A DNA stretch of 64,000 bases, taken from assembly GCF_013343215.1 (NCBI RefSeq), contig NZ_CP039143.1, positions 1,736,001 to 1,800,000 on the forward strand, given 5' to 3'. This stretch comes from Acinetobacter sp. 10FS3-1. GTDB taxonomy: Bacteria > Pseudomonadota > Gammaproteobacteria > Pseudomonadales > Moraxellaceae. A model generated the notes under the pieces. It was not told the origin of the DNA. It worked only from the letters and a program-made list of their open reading frames with translations, and did not search any database. A program made the translations under genes and the position numbers. Position 1 is the stretch's first letter. Each line of letters opens with the position of its first letter. Of this stretch, positions 9,165 through 18,394 are shown piece by piece.

Positions 9165-9267
9165 TAACAACAGTCACCCGGCTTTTTCAGAATTTAAAAA
9201 GCTTTAAGACAGAAAATACGTTAAACTTGCTAGAGTTTTTTATTGTTTATTTTGGTCTCTCTATTTT

Positions 9268-11472
9268 ATGAATACCTCTTCACGTTTAAGCACCTATTGG
9301 GTTACCTGTGCCGATGGACTCGAAACCCTCTTAGAAGAAGAATTACAAGGCTTAGGTGTTCAGAATATTGAACGTTTTCCAGGACGTCTTACTTTTAAAG
9401 GCAATCTGGAAAATGCGTATCGTATTTGCATGTGGTCACGTCTGGCTTCACGTGTCCTGATGCCAATTCACACCCATGAAATTGAATTTTCACATGATGC
9501 TCGTGATGTTGCTGAAGAGCTGTATGAGGGCGCCATCAGTTTTGACTGGTCACTGATTTTTGCCCCACAAAGTACCTTTGCTATCCGTCTGCATGTAGAG
9601 CGTGACATCAAGGTCAATACCCAGTTCGCCACTTTGCGCGCCAAAGATGGTGTGGTTGATTCCTTTATGGAAGCGGTCGGCAAGCGCCCAAGTATTGATA
9701 CCAAAGCCCCAGAAATCACCATGTATATTCTGGCGGGCAAAAAAGAACATACTTATTGCCTGGATCTGTCTGGCGACTCTTTACATAAACGCGGTTACCG
9801 CCGTTTCATGACGGATGCCCCGATCAAGGAAAACCTGGCGGCTGCGATTCTGCAAAAAGGCGGCTTAAAAGCGCTCAATCCAGACCTTATCGTCGATCCG
9901 ATGTGTGGTTCAGGTACTTTTATTATTGAATCCTTGATGATCCTCACCGACCGTGCGCCTGGTCTGGTCCGCCGTTTCGGCTTCAATGGCTGGAGTGGTC
10001 ATGACCATGAGCTGTGGATGGCCATTAAGGCCGAAGCTGCCGAGCGCCATCAAACTGCACTCGAAAATCCGCTACCAAAATTTTATGCCTTTGATGCAGA
10101 CTGGGAAGCCATTAAAGCCACTCGCCAGAATATTATTGCTGCGGGCTTTGAAGGCTTACTGGATCGGATTCTCATTGAAGAGCGCACCCTGTCAGACTGG
10201 CCAGATTTCCAGGCAGAAGGCAAGAAAGTTTTCTTCGTAACCAACCCTCCTTATGGTGAGCGTCTGGGTGATAAGGCCTCGAACCGTGCCTTGTATCTGG
10301 GTTTATCCAACCTGTTACAGAAAAACTTCCCGAATCAGAAAGCCGCAGTCATTGCAGCACAAGTCGAACAGGCCGACGTACTGGCCTTTAATGAGCCGCA
10401 AATCCTGCGTTTGATGAATGGTAAATTACCCATTTATATCCGTTTCGGTACAGTCAAACCAGCCACAGTAGCGCGTCCATTTTTAGAAGGCTGGCAGCCA
10501 CAACAGTTTGAGCCGATCGAAGGTGCTATGGAGTTTGCCAACCGTCTGACCAAAAACATGCAAACCCTGAAAAAATGGGCGGTTAAAGAAAATGTCCACT
10601 GTTTGCGCCTATACGATGCCGACCTGCCAGATTTTAATGTGGCGGTAGACCTGTATGGCGAGCGCTTTCACGTTCAGGAATATGCACCACCGAAAAAAAT
10701 TGATCCTGAAAAAGCGAAAAAACGTTTCAATCTGGCTTTACAGGCGATTCGTGCTGTCACCGGTCTGAACCGTGATGCAATCTTTATCAAGACCCGTGCC
10801 CGTCAGGAAGGTAAAAACCAGTACACCAAGCAAAGTACGGCATCGAAACGCTTTATCGTACAGGAAGGTCAGGCCAAAATTCTGGTTAACCTGACGGATT
10901 ATCTGGATACTGGCCTGTTCCTGGATCACCGCCAAATACGTTTACGTATTGCCAAAGAAGCCAAAGGCAAGCATTTCCTGAACCTGTACAGCTATACCTC
11001 TACGGCGAGCTTACATGCGGCTTTGGGCGGTGCAGCCAGTACCACCAGTGTGGATTTATCTAATACTTACCTGAACTGGTCAAAGGAAAATTTCGTACTG
11101 AATGGCCTCACCGTAGATCATGCTGACCAGCAGCATCAGTTCTTTGCTTCTGACTGTTTTGAATGGTTAAAAGAAGGTCATGAGCAATATGAACTGATCT
11201 TTATCGATCCGCCAACTTTCTCCAACTCAAAGAAATTCTACGGGACTTTCGATGTGCAGCGTGACCATACTTCATTGATCAAGCGTGCCATGAACCGTTT
11301 GACCACTGATGGAACCCTGTATTTCTCCAATAACTATCGCGGCTTTGAAATGGATGAGATGATTGAAGGTCTGTTTGATGTGGAAGAAATTACCCATGAA
11401 ACTATTGGTCCTGATTTCAAGCGTAACCAGAAAATTCACCGTGCCTGGAAAATTACTCATCCACAAATGTAA
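9268..11472 (+). CDS. rlmL: Bifunctional 23S rRNA (guanine-N2/N7)-methyltransferase RlmKL
   Basis: Fusion of RlmL (m2G2445) and RlmK (m7G2069) activities acting on 23S rRNA during ribosome assembly. The 734-residue protein has an N-terminal THUMP region, a first SAM-dependent domain with DPMCGSGTFIIE and the catalytic NPPYGERLG near residue 326, and a second SAM-dependent domain starting around residue 480 with FLDHRQIR, LNLYSYTSTASLHA and FIDPPTFSNSK. The start ATG at 9268 leads within ten residues into the conserved YWVTCADGLETLLEEEL. The gene stands alone and is followed by 184 bases and a shared terminator. Confidence 0.96.
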   Translation: MNTSSRLSTYWVTCADGLETLLEEELQGLGVQNIERFPGRLTFKGNLENAYRICMWSRLASRVLMPIHTHEIEFSHDARDVAEELYEGAISFDWSLIFAPQSTFAIRLHVERDIKVNTQFATLRAKDGVVDSFMEAVGKRPSIDTKAPEITMYILAGKKEHTYCLDLSGDSLHKRGYRRFMTDAPIKENLAAAILQKGGLKALNPDLIVDPMCGSGTFIIESLMILTDRAPGLVRRFGFNGWSGHDHELWMAIKAEAAERHQTALENPLPKFYAFDADWEAIKATRQNIIAAGFEGLLDRILIEERTLSDWPDFQAEGKKVFFVTNPPYGERLGDKASNRALYLGLSNLLQKNFPNQKAAVIAAQVEQADVLAFNEPQILRLMNGKLPIYIRFGTVKPATVARPFLEGWQPQQFEPIEGAMEFANRLTKNMQTLKKWAVKENVHCLRLYDADLPDFNVAVDLYGERFHVQEYAPPKKIDPEKAKKRFNLALQAIRAVTGLNRDAIFIKTRARQEGKNQYTKQSTASKRFIVQEGQAKILVNLTDYLDTGLFLDHRQIRLRIAKEAKGKHFLNLYSYTSTASLHAALGGAASTTSVDLSNTYLNWSKENFVLNGLTVDHADQQHQFFASDCFEWLKEGHEQYELIFIDPPTFSNSKKFYGTFDVQRDHTSLIKRAMNRLTTDGTLYFSNNYRGFEMDEMIEGLFDVEEITHETIGPDFKRNQKIHRAWKITHPQM

Positions 11473-11656
11473 TTTCAGAGTGAATGAACTGTTTTTTGCA
11501 TAAGAGGCATGCTGAAGTTAAAAACGACATTAGTGTGCCCGCCGGGGTATGAATGTTACGGTTTCACATCATGACAGGCATATTGTACTGATTGTTCTAA
11601 ATCAGCTTCTTGCACTTCCTGCGGTATAATTTATCAAGCACTCGATATTTTCGTAC

Positions 11657-11695
11657 AACATAAAAAACCCCAGCCTAGGCTGGGGTTTTTTATGT
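11657..11695. terminator. Bidirectional terminator between rlmL and clpB
   Basis: AACATAAAAAACCCCAGCC pairs perfectly with its complement across a central TA, with T6 on both strands. It lies between the convergent rlmL and clpB and can end both transcripts. Confidence 0.92.
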
Positions 11696-11709
11696 TAAGG
11701 GAAATGAAC

Positions 11710-14289
11710 TTAGCTCAATTTCATTTTCTCAAAGATCAACTCATTGCCTTCAGCCCGAACGACAATGGTATCACCCGGGTTAAATTCCCCCGCAAGAATA
11801 CTTTGTGCCAGACTATTTTCAATACGTTGCTGAATGGCACGTTTCAATGGACGCGCACCATACAATGGATCGAAGCCAGCCTCGATCAGCTGATCGAAAG
11901 CACTGTCATCGACCGACAAACGCATATCGCGTTCTGCCAGACGCTGACGCAAGCGGTTCAACTGGATATCGGCAATACCGCGAATCTGGTCTTTTTCCAG
12001 CGAGTGGAAGACCACCAACTCATCAATACGGTTGATAAATTCCGGACGGAAATGCTCCGATACTGCATTCATGACTACGTTACGAACTTCATCACGGGTT
12101 GCTCCTTCACCCAGCTCACGAACATCCTGTGAACCCAGGTTTGAAGTCATCACAATCACGGTATTTTTAAAATCTACTACACGGCCTTGAGAGTCAGTCA
12201 AACGGCCATCATCCAGTACCTGTAGCAGAATGTTAAATACATCCGGATGTGCTTTTTCGACCTCATCGAACAGCACCACGCTATATGGTTTACGGCGTAC
12301 GGCTTCAGTCAATACTCCACCTTCTTCATAACCCACATAGCCCGGAGGCGCACCGACCAAACGGCTGACCGAGTGTTTTTCCATAAATTCGGACATATCA
12401 ATCCGGATCATGGCATCGTCACTGTCAAACAGGAAGTTGGCCAGCGCTTTGGTCAGCTCAGTTTTACCGACACCCGTTGGTCCAAGGAACAGGAATGAAC
12501 CACTCGGACGGTTCGGATCAGACAGACCAGCACGTGAACGGCGGACTGCATTAGACACAGCAATCACAGCTTCGTCCTGTCCGACCACACGGTTGTGCAG
12601 GAATTCTTCCATATGCAGCAACTTGTCGCGTTCACCTTGCAGCATTTTTGCCACCGGAATACCGGTCGCTGCACTGACCACTTCGGCAATTTCATTATCA
12701 GTCACTTTGTCACGCAGCAGTTTCGGTGCTTCACTCTCTTCAGCAGCTTCGATACGCTCCAGCTGTTTTTGCAACTCTGGAATAACACCATATTGATAAC
12801 GTGCTGCTTCTGCCAGATCACCTTCACGCTGAGCCTTATCAAGGGCAATACGCGCCTGATCCAGTTTGACCTGAATGTCTTTATTTCCGGCCACCAGCGC
12901 CTTGTCTGCACGCCAGACCTCTTCAAGTTCGCTATATTCTTTCTCGACCGTTTCAATCTGTTGGGTCAGATGCTGGATCTCGGCTTTCGCGCCACTATCC
13001 TCATCTTTTTTCACAGCCTCAAGCTGCATTTTCAGCTGAATCAAACGGCGTTCAAGCTTATCCAGCGCTTCAGGTTTAGAGTCCAGCTCCATTTTAATCC
13101 GTGATGCCGCTTCATCAATCAGGTCAATGGCTTTATCCGGTAACTGACGATCCGTAATATAGCGATGTGACATTTTCGCTGCAGCAATAATCGCCGAGTC
13201 TAAAATCTGTACCCCGTGGTGTGTGGCATAACGGTCTTTCAGACCACGCAGAATTGCAATGGTATCTTCCACACTAGGTTCATCGACCAGCACTTTCTGG
13301 AAACGGCGCTCCAGGGCAGCGTCTTTCTCAATATACTGACGGTACTCATCCAGAGTGGTTGCCCCCACGCAGCGCAGCTCACCACGTGCCAGCGCAGGTT
13401 TCAGCATATTCCCCGCATCCATTGCACCATCACCCTTACCGGCACCTACCAGGGTGTGCAGCTCATCAATAAACAGGATGATTTCGCCTTCATGTTTGGC
13501 AAGATCTTTCAGAACCGCTTTTAGACGCTCCTCAAATTCACCTCGATATTTGGCACCTGCCAGCAAAGACCCCAAGTCTAAAGATAATACACGCTTACCT
13601 TTCAGACCCTCTGGAACTTCACCGTGAATAATACGCTGCGCCAGACCTTCAACAATCGCAGTCTTACCCACGCCCGGCTCACCGATCAGTACCGGGTTGT
13701 TTTTGGTACGGCGTGACAAGACCTGAATGGTACGACGAATTTCATCATCACGGCCAATGACAGGATCCAGCTTGCCTGCCAAAGCACGTTCAGTTAAATC
13801 AATCGTATATTTATTTAATGAGTCCCGTTGATCTTCATGATTATTGCTCATGACTTTTTCATCGCCTCGAATTTGATTAATAAGCTGCTGTAAAGTGTCT
13901 TTCTTCACCCCAGCACTGTTTAATAGAGTTTTGGTTGTACCTGTTTCTGCCAGTGCCAATAATACCCAGTCGGTTGAGAGAAACTCATCACCGGCTTTTT
14001 GGGCAAAACTGTCGGCCAGATGCAGCATTCTGGCTGCTTCCTGACTGATATTAATATCAGCAGAAGGGTTGCCAAGCTTGGCTGTATCATTCAAGGCTGT
14101 CTGTATTTTGCTTTTCAATTCAGGCAGGTTCGCCCCCGCCTGTTGTAGCAGACTGGCATTCGATGCTTCTTCCATCAAGGCGGCCAAGATATGAATCCCG
14201 TCAATAGAAGCATGATCTTTGCTCATTGCCAGAGACTGTGCATCGGAGAGGGTTTGCTGCAGGCGATTGGTAAATTTCTCAAAACGCAT
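11710..14289 (-). CDS. clpB: ATP-dependent disaggregase ClpB
   Basis: Hexameric AAA+ chaperone that works with DnaK to dissolve aggregated proteins after heat stress. The 859-residue order is N-domain with two Clp_N repeats (1-140), AAA-1 with Walker A GEPGVGKT (203-210) and DELHTL, a middle coiled-coil domain (about 405-525), and AAA-2 with GPTGVGKT and the GYVGYEEGG pore loop. An internal ATG at codon 147, in the [12 protein letters not shown] context, sits where E. coli starts its short ClpB form, so a second product may exist. A heat-shock-type promoter is visible upstream. Confidence 0.97.
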   Translation of the reverse strand: MRFEKFTNRLQQTLSDAQSLAMSKDHASIDGIHILAALMEEASNASLLQQAGANLPELKSKIQTALNDTAKLGNPSADINISQEAARMLHLADSFAQKAGDEFLSTDWVLLALAETGTTKTLLNSAGVKKDTLQQLINQIRGDEKVMSNNHEDQRDSLNKYTIDLTERALAGKLDPVIGRDDEIRRTIQVLSRRTKNNPVLIGEPGVGKTAIVEGLAQRIIHGEVPEGLKGKRVLSLDLGSLLAGAKYRGEFEERLKAVLKDLAKHEGEIILFIDELHTLVGAGKGDGAMDAGNMLKPALARGELRCVGATTLDEYRQYIEKDAALERRFQKVLVDEPSVEDTIAILRGLKDRYATHHGVQILDSAIIAAAKMSHRYITDRQLPDKAIDLIDEAASRIKMELDSKPEALDKLERRLIQLKMQLEAVKKDEDSGAKAEIQHLTQQIETVEKEYSELEEVWRADKALVAGNKDIQVKLDQARIALDKAQREGDLAEAARYQYGVIPELQKQLERIEAAEESEAPKLLRDKVTDNEIAEVVSAATGIPVAKMLQGERDKLLHMEEFLHNRVVGQDEAVIAVSNAVRRSRAGLSDPNRPSGSFLFLGPTGVGKTELTKALANFLFDSDDAMIRIDMSEFMEKHSVSRLVGAPPGYVGYEEGGVLTEAVRRKPYSVVLFDEVEKAHPDVFNILLQVLDDGRLTDSQGRVVDFKNTVIVMTSNLGSQDVRELGEGATRDEVRNVVMNAVSEHFRPEFINRIDELVVFHSLEKDQIRGIADIQLNRLRQRLAERDMRLSVDDSAFDQLIEAGFDPLYGARPLKRAIQQRIENSLAQSILAGEFNPGDTIVVRAEGNELIFEKMKLS

Positions 14290-14327
14290 TCTTGTTATTC
14301 CTCACAACAATTTTTTCACTTGATTGG

Positions 14328-14356
14328 TATATGGGTGCTCAGCATAGAATTTCAAA
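14328..14356 (-). promoter_or_regulatory. Sigma-32-like heat-shock promoter of clpB
   Basis: Reading the minus strand, TTTGAAA (14356-14350) is followed after about 14 bases by CCCATATA (14335-14328). This fits the sigma-32 consensus CTTGAAA-N11-16-CCCCATNT with two departures and lies 39 bases before the clpB ATG, the expected distance. Confidence 0.65.
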
Positions 14357-14490
14357 TATTTTTTCGTATATTTTTCAAAAACTTAAAATATTAAAGTGGA
14401 TAGATCTTAGTATTAATATCGGTATAGCAACATTTGATTTCAAGAGTATGAATTAAAATAATTTCTATGCAATGGCAGTTAGAAGCAGAT

Positions 14491-14520
14491 AAAAAATACC
14501 CTCATGATGAGGGTATTTAA
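14491..14520. terminator. Bidirectional terminator of the aldo/keto reductase gene
   Basis: AAATACCCTC pairs with GAGGGTATTT around ATGAT, flanked by A and T runs, 12 bases beyond the minus-strand stop. Confidence 0.8.
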
Positions 14521-14531
14521 AAATAGGAGTT

Positions 14532-15581
14532 TTAAGGTGCAGGGTTTGGCTGCTGACGATGAATGGCATCAATGCCTTGCAACACCTCTTCGGACAGTTC
14601 AATTTCAAAAGCCTGAATGTTTTCTTTTAGCTGATCCAGATTGGTCGCACCAATAATGGTACTGGTCACAAAGAACTGCTGCTTGATAAATGCAAGTGCC
14701 AGCTGAGTCAAAGTCAGGCCATGCTGTTCTGCCAGCTGCGCATATTGCTCGGTCGCCCACTCACTCTGTGGATTACTATAACGGCTAAAGCGTGAGAATA
14801 AAGTAACACGTGCATGAGCTGGACGTGCACCGTTACGGAATTTACCGGTCAAATAACCAAAAGCAAGCGGAGAATATGCCAATAAACCGACACCTTCGTA
14901 TTTGGCAATTTCTGACATGCCAATTTCATAGGTACGGTTCAGCAGGTTATAAGGATTTTGTACGCTGACAAATTTACTTAAGCCGAGCTTTTCTGCCAGA
15001 TGTAAAAATTTCATCGTTCCCCAAGGAGTTTCATTAGACAGGCCAATATAACGGATCCGGCCTTTTTGAATCTCTGCTTGCAAAGCGCTCAGGGTTTCTG
15101 CCAGCTCCGTGATTGCACGATCATCAACTGCTTCTGCATTGCCATAGCCGAGCTTGCCAAAGAAATTGGTTGGACGTTGCGGCCAGTGCAGCTGGTACAG
15201 GTCAATATAATTGGTTTGCAAACGAGCCAGTGACTGGTCAATAGCTGATGCAATTTCATCCGCCACAAAACGGGTTTTTCCATCACGAATATGGCTACCC
15301 CCTTGTGAAGGCCCAGCAATTTTCGAGGCTAAAAACAGTTTGTCGCGGCCACCACGTGAGGCAATCCAGTTGCCAATGATTTGCTCGGTTGCCCCTTGAG
15401 TTTCTGGCTTTGGTGGCACCGGGTACATTTCAGCGGTATCCCAGAAATACAATCCCTGATCCAGCGCATAGTCTAATTGTTGAAATGCCTCGTCCTGAGT
15501 ATTTTGCTCACCAAAGGTCATAGTACCCAAACAGATTTCAGGCAATAAAATTCCAGTATCGGCCAAGGGTCTAAATTGCAT
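14532..15581 (-). CDS. tas: NADP(H)-dependent aldo/keto reductase, Tas type
   Basis: TIM-barrel oxidoreductase of 349 residues, close in length and text to E. coli Tas (346). It keeps the family markers GTMTFGEQNT, AEMYPVPPKPETQG and LHWPQRPTNFFGKLGYG. The catalytic tetrad is complete: Asp48, Tyr53, Lys87, His132. The NADP-binding C-terminal part (ATNLDQLKENIQAFEIELSEE written in shorter form: ATNLDQLKEN) is present. Physiological substrate is unknown; Tas-like enzymes reduce aldehydes. It is a single-gene unit. A terminator follows the stop, and about 185 AT-rich bases separate it from the Crp-type gene upstream. Confidence 0.9.
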   Translation of the reverse strand: MQFRPLADTGILLPEICLGTMTFGEQNTQDEAFQQLDYALDQGLYFWDTAEMYPVPPKPETQGATEQIIGNWIASRGGRDKLFLASKIAGPSQGGSHIRDGKTRFVADEIASAIDQSLARLQTNYIDLYQLHWPQRPTNFFGKLGYGNAEAVDDRAITELAETLSALQAEIQKGRIRYIGLSNETPWGTMKFLHLAEKLGLSKFVSVQNPYNLLNRTYEIGMSEIAKYEGVGLLAYSPLAFGYLTGKFRNGARPAHARVTLFSRFSRYSNPQSEWATEQYAQLAEQHGLTLTQLALAFIKQQFFVTSTIIGATNLDQLKENIQAFEIELSEEVLQGIDAIHRQQPNPAP

Positions 15582-15726
15582 AGTTGCATCCTAAGAATAA
15601 GTAAATGTTTATTAATATGAGTAAGGTCTAACCTATAGCAATTATAAGAAGGACTAAATCACCTTTTCCAAAAATTCTGTACTTAATTGTTATATTTTAA
15701 AGAAAAACAGCATTTAAAAGGAATAA

Positions 15727-15756
15727 AAAAAAGCAAATCCGGAGATTTGCTTTTTT
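15727..15756. terminator. Bidirectional terminator behind the Crp-type gene
   Basis: A6-GCAAATC pairs with GATTTGC-T6 around CGGA. It lies ten bases past the stop of the minus-strand regulator gene. Confidence 0.88.
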
Positions 15757-15766
15757 GTCTTTGGAA

Positions 15767-16474
15767 TTATTCGTCTTCAAGCTCGTCCGTGTCCACGATT
15801 TCCGGCTCTTCCAAAGAGGCATCAAAAATCAGAATGGCCTTACCATCAGTTTCAATCATGCCCTGCTCTTCCAGGTTTTTCAGGACACGACCGACCATTT
15901 CACGGGAGCAGCCGACAATACGGCCAATTTCCTGACGGGTAATACGGATCTGACGGCCATTCGGCAAAATCATTGCTTCAGGCTGTGATGACAGATCAAT
16001 CAGACAGCGTGCAATACGGCCAGACACATCAATAAATGCCAGATCAGTCACTTTACGTGTGGTATTTTTCAGACGGCGTACCAGCTGGGCAAATACGGCA
16101 TAACTCAGGTCTGGATATTGCTTGCTAATTTCGTGAAAGTTGTCATAGGTAATTTCAGCAATTTCACAGACATCACGAGTACACACTTCCGCGGTACGCT
16201 GTGGATTTGCTTCAAATAAACCCATTTCCCCAAAAAAATCACCCGCATTTAAATATGCAACGACAATTTCACGATCATCATCTTCTCGAAGAATGATAGA
16301 TACAGACCCCTTCAGAATTAAATACAAAGATTTAGATTCTGATCCTGCATCCACGATCGTGGTACGTTTCGGATAACGATTAATATATGCACGTTTTAAT
16401 AACGCCTTCACAGATTCCGGTAATTGCCCCGGAGAAAGTGCGTCTGTGCTTAATTGTGAAAAGTTTGAAGTCAT
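15767..16474 (-). CDS. crp: cAMP-receptor-type global regulator (Crp/Vfr)
   Basis: Transcription factor of 235 residues with an N-terminal cyclic-nucleotide domain carrying the phosphate-binding FFGEMGLFEANPQRTAEV (about 80-97) and a C-terminal winged helix whose recognition part is ITRQEIGRIVGCSREMVGRV (about 178-197). The extra ~20 N-terminal residues and an acidic tail (DTDELEDE) make it slightly longer than E. coli Crp. In gammaproteobacteria of this group the protein is called Vfr and controls type IV pili and virulence genes. It is divergent from the OsmC-family gene, an arrangement also known for crp and yhfA in E. coli. Confidence 0.9.
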   Translation of the reverse strand: MTSNFSQLSTDALSPGQLPESVKALLKRAYINRYPKRTTIVDAGSESKSLYLILKGSVSIILREDDDREIVVAYLNAGDFFGEMGLFEANPQRTAEVCTRDVCEIAEITYDNFHEISKQYPDLSYAVFAQLVRRLKNTTRKVTDLAFIDVSGRIARCLIDLSSQPEAMILPNGRQIRITRQEIGRIVGCSREMVGRVLKNLEEQGMIETDGKAILIFDASLEEPEIVDTDELEDE

Positions 16475-16620
16475 GCTTACGGTTCCGAATATGGATAATT
16501 TATAGATCGCACAAGACCTAATGTGAACGTATCACACAGTGGGATGAAATTCCGTATCAACCCAATTTATGTTAGTGTACAGTTACTTTACAAATTTATA
16601 GCTTTTTTTAGGTAGTTGCA

Positions 16621-17043
16621 ATGCAAACAAGTGTTCATTGGCTAGAGAATGTTGCTTTTGAGGCAAAAACCCAAAGTGGACATAGTATCATCATGGATGG
16701 CTCAGCAGAATACGGCGGTGAAAATCGTGGCCCGCGTCCAATGGAACTCATTTTAACCGGTTTAGGTGGATGTGCTTCTTTTGATATTGTGACGATTTTA
16801 AAGAAAGCACGTCAGGATATTAGCGATGTATGCTGCGAACTGAAAGCTGAACGTGCTGATACGATTCCTGCCGTATTTACCAAAATTCACTTACACTTTG
16901 TGGTTAGTGGCAAAGGAATTAAAGACAAGCAAGTGGCCAAAGCGGTAGAATTGTCTGCGGAAAAATATTGTTCTGCCAGCAAAATGCTGTCTGACGGTGG
17001 TGTCGAAATTACCCATGATTATGAAATCATTGAAGTAGAATAA
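16621..17043 (+). CDS. OsmC family protein, YhfA-like
   Basis: A 140-residue protein of the OsmC/Ohr fold, nearest in text to E. coli YhfA: MDGSAEYGGENRGPRPMELI, GLGGCASFDIVTILKK and ELSAEKYCSASKML. The two cysteines in GGCA and KYCS are the pair used by this fold for thiol peroxidase chemistry, but YhfA-type proteins have no established substrate, so a peroxide role is inference. It shares a 146-base divergent intergenic region with the Crp-type gene, as in enterobacteria, and is closed by its own terminator. Confidence 0.87.
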   Translation: MQTSVHWLENVAFEAKTQSGHSIIMDGSAEYGGENRGPRPMELILTGLGGCASFDIVTILKKARQDISDVCCELKAERADTIPAVFTKIHLHFVVSGKGIKDKQVAKAVELSAEKYCSASKMLSDGGVEITHDYEIIEVE

Positions 17044-17058
17044 TCTTTTGATTTCACT

Positions 17059-17087
17059 AAAAAAGCAGTCTTTCAGGCTGCTTTTTT
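17059..17087. terminator. Bidirectional terminator between OsmC-like and phosphoesterase genes
   Basis: A6-GCAG pairs with CTGC-T6 around TCTTTCAGG. The two flanking genes converge on it. Confidence 0.85.
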
Positions 17088-17090
17088 ATG

Positions 17091-18125
17091 TTATCTGTGC
17101 GTCTGATACTGCCTGCCATTTTCAAAGATCAGGCGTTGTTCCGGCAATCTCAAAGCGCCCAGATGTTGACTGAACTCAGCCTGCTGCTGTCGGTCGTGAT
17201 AACGCTTACCAACTGAGTAGTCAACACAGAATACATTACTGTGCTGCCCGAACCACATCACCGCATCAATATCTTTAAACAGGCCAGACTTTTCTTCAGC
17301 ACTTTTAAAGTTACGCCAGTAATGCCCGATTACGACTGGTACTCTATTTGCATAGTTCTCCCACCACGCCAGACGGTCGATCATACGCCAGCGCCCGCCG
17401 GCATAAACCGGTTTCTGAGCAATTATTTCCGCACCTGAACTCAAGGTTCGGATCGGATTCTGCATCTGGTCGCGCCACTCTTTTTCTGCGAGAGATTTTA
17501 ATAAAGGAATGCTTGCAGTGGGGTCCTTCAATTGCCCCTGATATTGCTGCTGTTCTGCCTGAATCTGTTCACTTATTCCCAGAGCCTGTAGCTCAAGCGC
17601 AGTTTGCTCCAGGAAATACTCATAAGCCTGACGCAGTGAGTAAAAAGAAGATGATCGCAACTGATCAACCGAGCGTTGATCCCAACAGGCATGTACCACT
17701 CTTAAATGCGGCGCGTCTAAAACCAGAGGCAGGCTGTTTAGAAAGTCCAGAATCCATTTTCGATGTACTTCGGATGCTGGAACTGAATTAAAAGCTTTAA
17801 AATCATCCTGATGTGCTGAGCCAAAGAACCAGCCATTCCCCTCTCTAAACGTATCAGTGAGTAGATTAATTTCATGGTTTCCCAAGACGCATTGTGCCCG
17901 ACCCGCTTCTACCAAGCATTTAACCCGTTTGAGTACCGCCACGCTATCCGGACCACGGTCACATAAATCTCCGACAAAGATCAGCCTGCGCTGTTCTGCT
18001 TGATTCCCCTCCTCATCATAGCCCAACACGTGTAGCAAACGATCCAGTGCCTCAATCTCTCCATGAATATCCCCTATAATATCAACTGGGCCTGTGAAAG
18101 TTGGCTGTATAAATGCATGACTCAT
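17091..18125 (-). CDS. Metallophosphoesterase (PPP-type Ser/Thr phosphatase fold)
   Basis: A 344-residue calcineurin-like phosphoesterase. The metal-binding motifs are visible in order: GDIHGE (18-23), GDLCDRGPDS, GNHEIN and a later GHYW. The N-terminal 100 residues resemble PrpA/ApaH-type enzymes, but the rest is divergent, so neither protein phosphatase nor diadenosine tetraphosphatase activity can be assigned. No signal peptide or membrane segment is seen; a cytoplasmic protein is expected. It is a single gene with a terminator shared with the convergent OsmC gene. Confidence 0.82.
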   Translation of the reverse strand: MSHAFIQPTFTGPVDIIGDIHGEIEALDRLLHVLGYDEEGNQAEQRRLIFVGDLCDRGPDSVAVLKRVKCLVEAGRAQCVLGNHEINLLTDTFREGNGWFFGSAHQDDFKAFNSVPASEVHRKWILDFLNSLPLVLDAPHLRVVHACWDQRSVDQLRSSSFYSLRQAYEYFLEQTALELQALGISEQIQAEQQQYQGQLKDPTASIPLLKSLAEKEWRDQMQNPIRTLSSGAEIIAQKPVYAGGRWRMIDRLAWWENYANRVPVVIGHYWRNFKSAEEKSGLFKDIDAVMWFGQHSNVFCVDYSVGKRYHDRQQQAEFSQHLGALRLPEQRLIFENGRQYQTHR

Positions 18126-18321
18126 GACAATATCCTCAATGAAATGAGAGCAGGTAGGTTCAGTGTAATGCAGGTTTTTTAAATCAATATGGCCAAAGTA
18201 AAAATATTTTTAAAATCAATTTTTGGCAGATTTTTGCTGACAGCATGTTGTATTGAAAAAGAAAATTTCCAATTATTCCTTAACAGCTTGAATACTCATC
18301 TTATTAAAATTTAGAAATAAA

Positions 18322-18352
18322 AAACAAAAAAACCGGCGCCTAGGCACCGGTT
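18322..18352 (-). terminator. Terminator of icd
   Basis: On the minus strand AACCGGTGCC pairs with GGCGCCGGTT (one G-U pair) and is followed by T7. It lies 43 bases beyond the icd stop. Confidence 0.85.
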
Positions 18353-18394
18353 CTTATCTCACTTGACTGACCCGAAGATCAGCACAGCTTGTAC

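Noticed and set aside
11600..11640. TATAAT-like box before the rlmL/clpB terminator as a gene promoter
   Set aside because: No -35 at proper distance and the terminator follows within about 35 bases; no product is evident.
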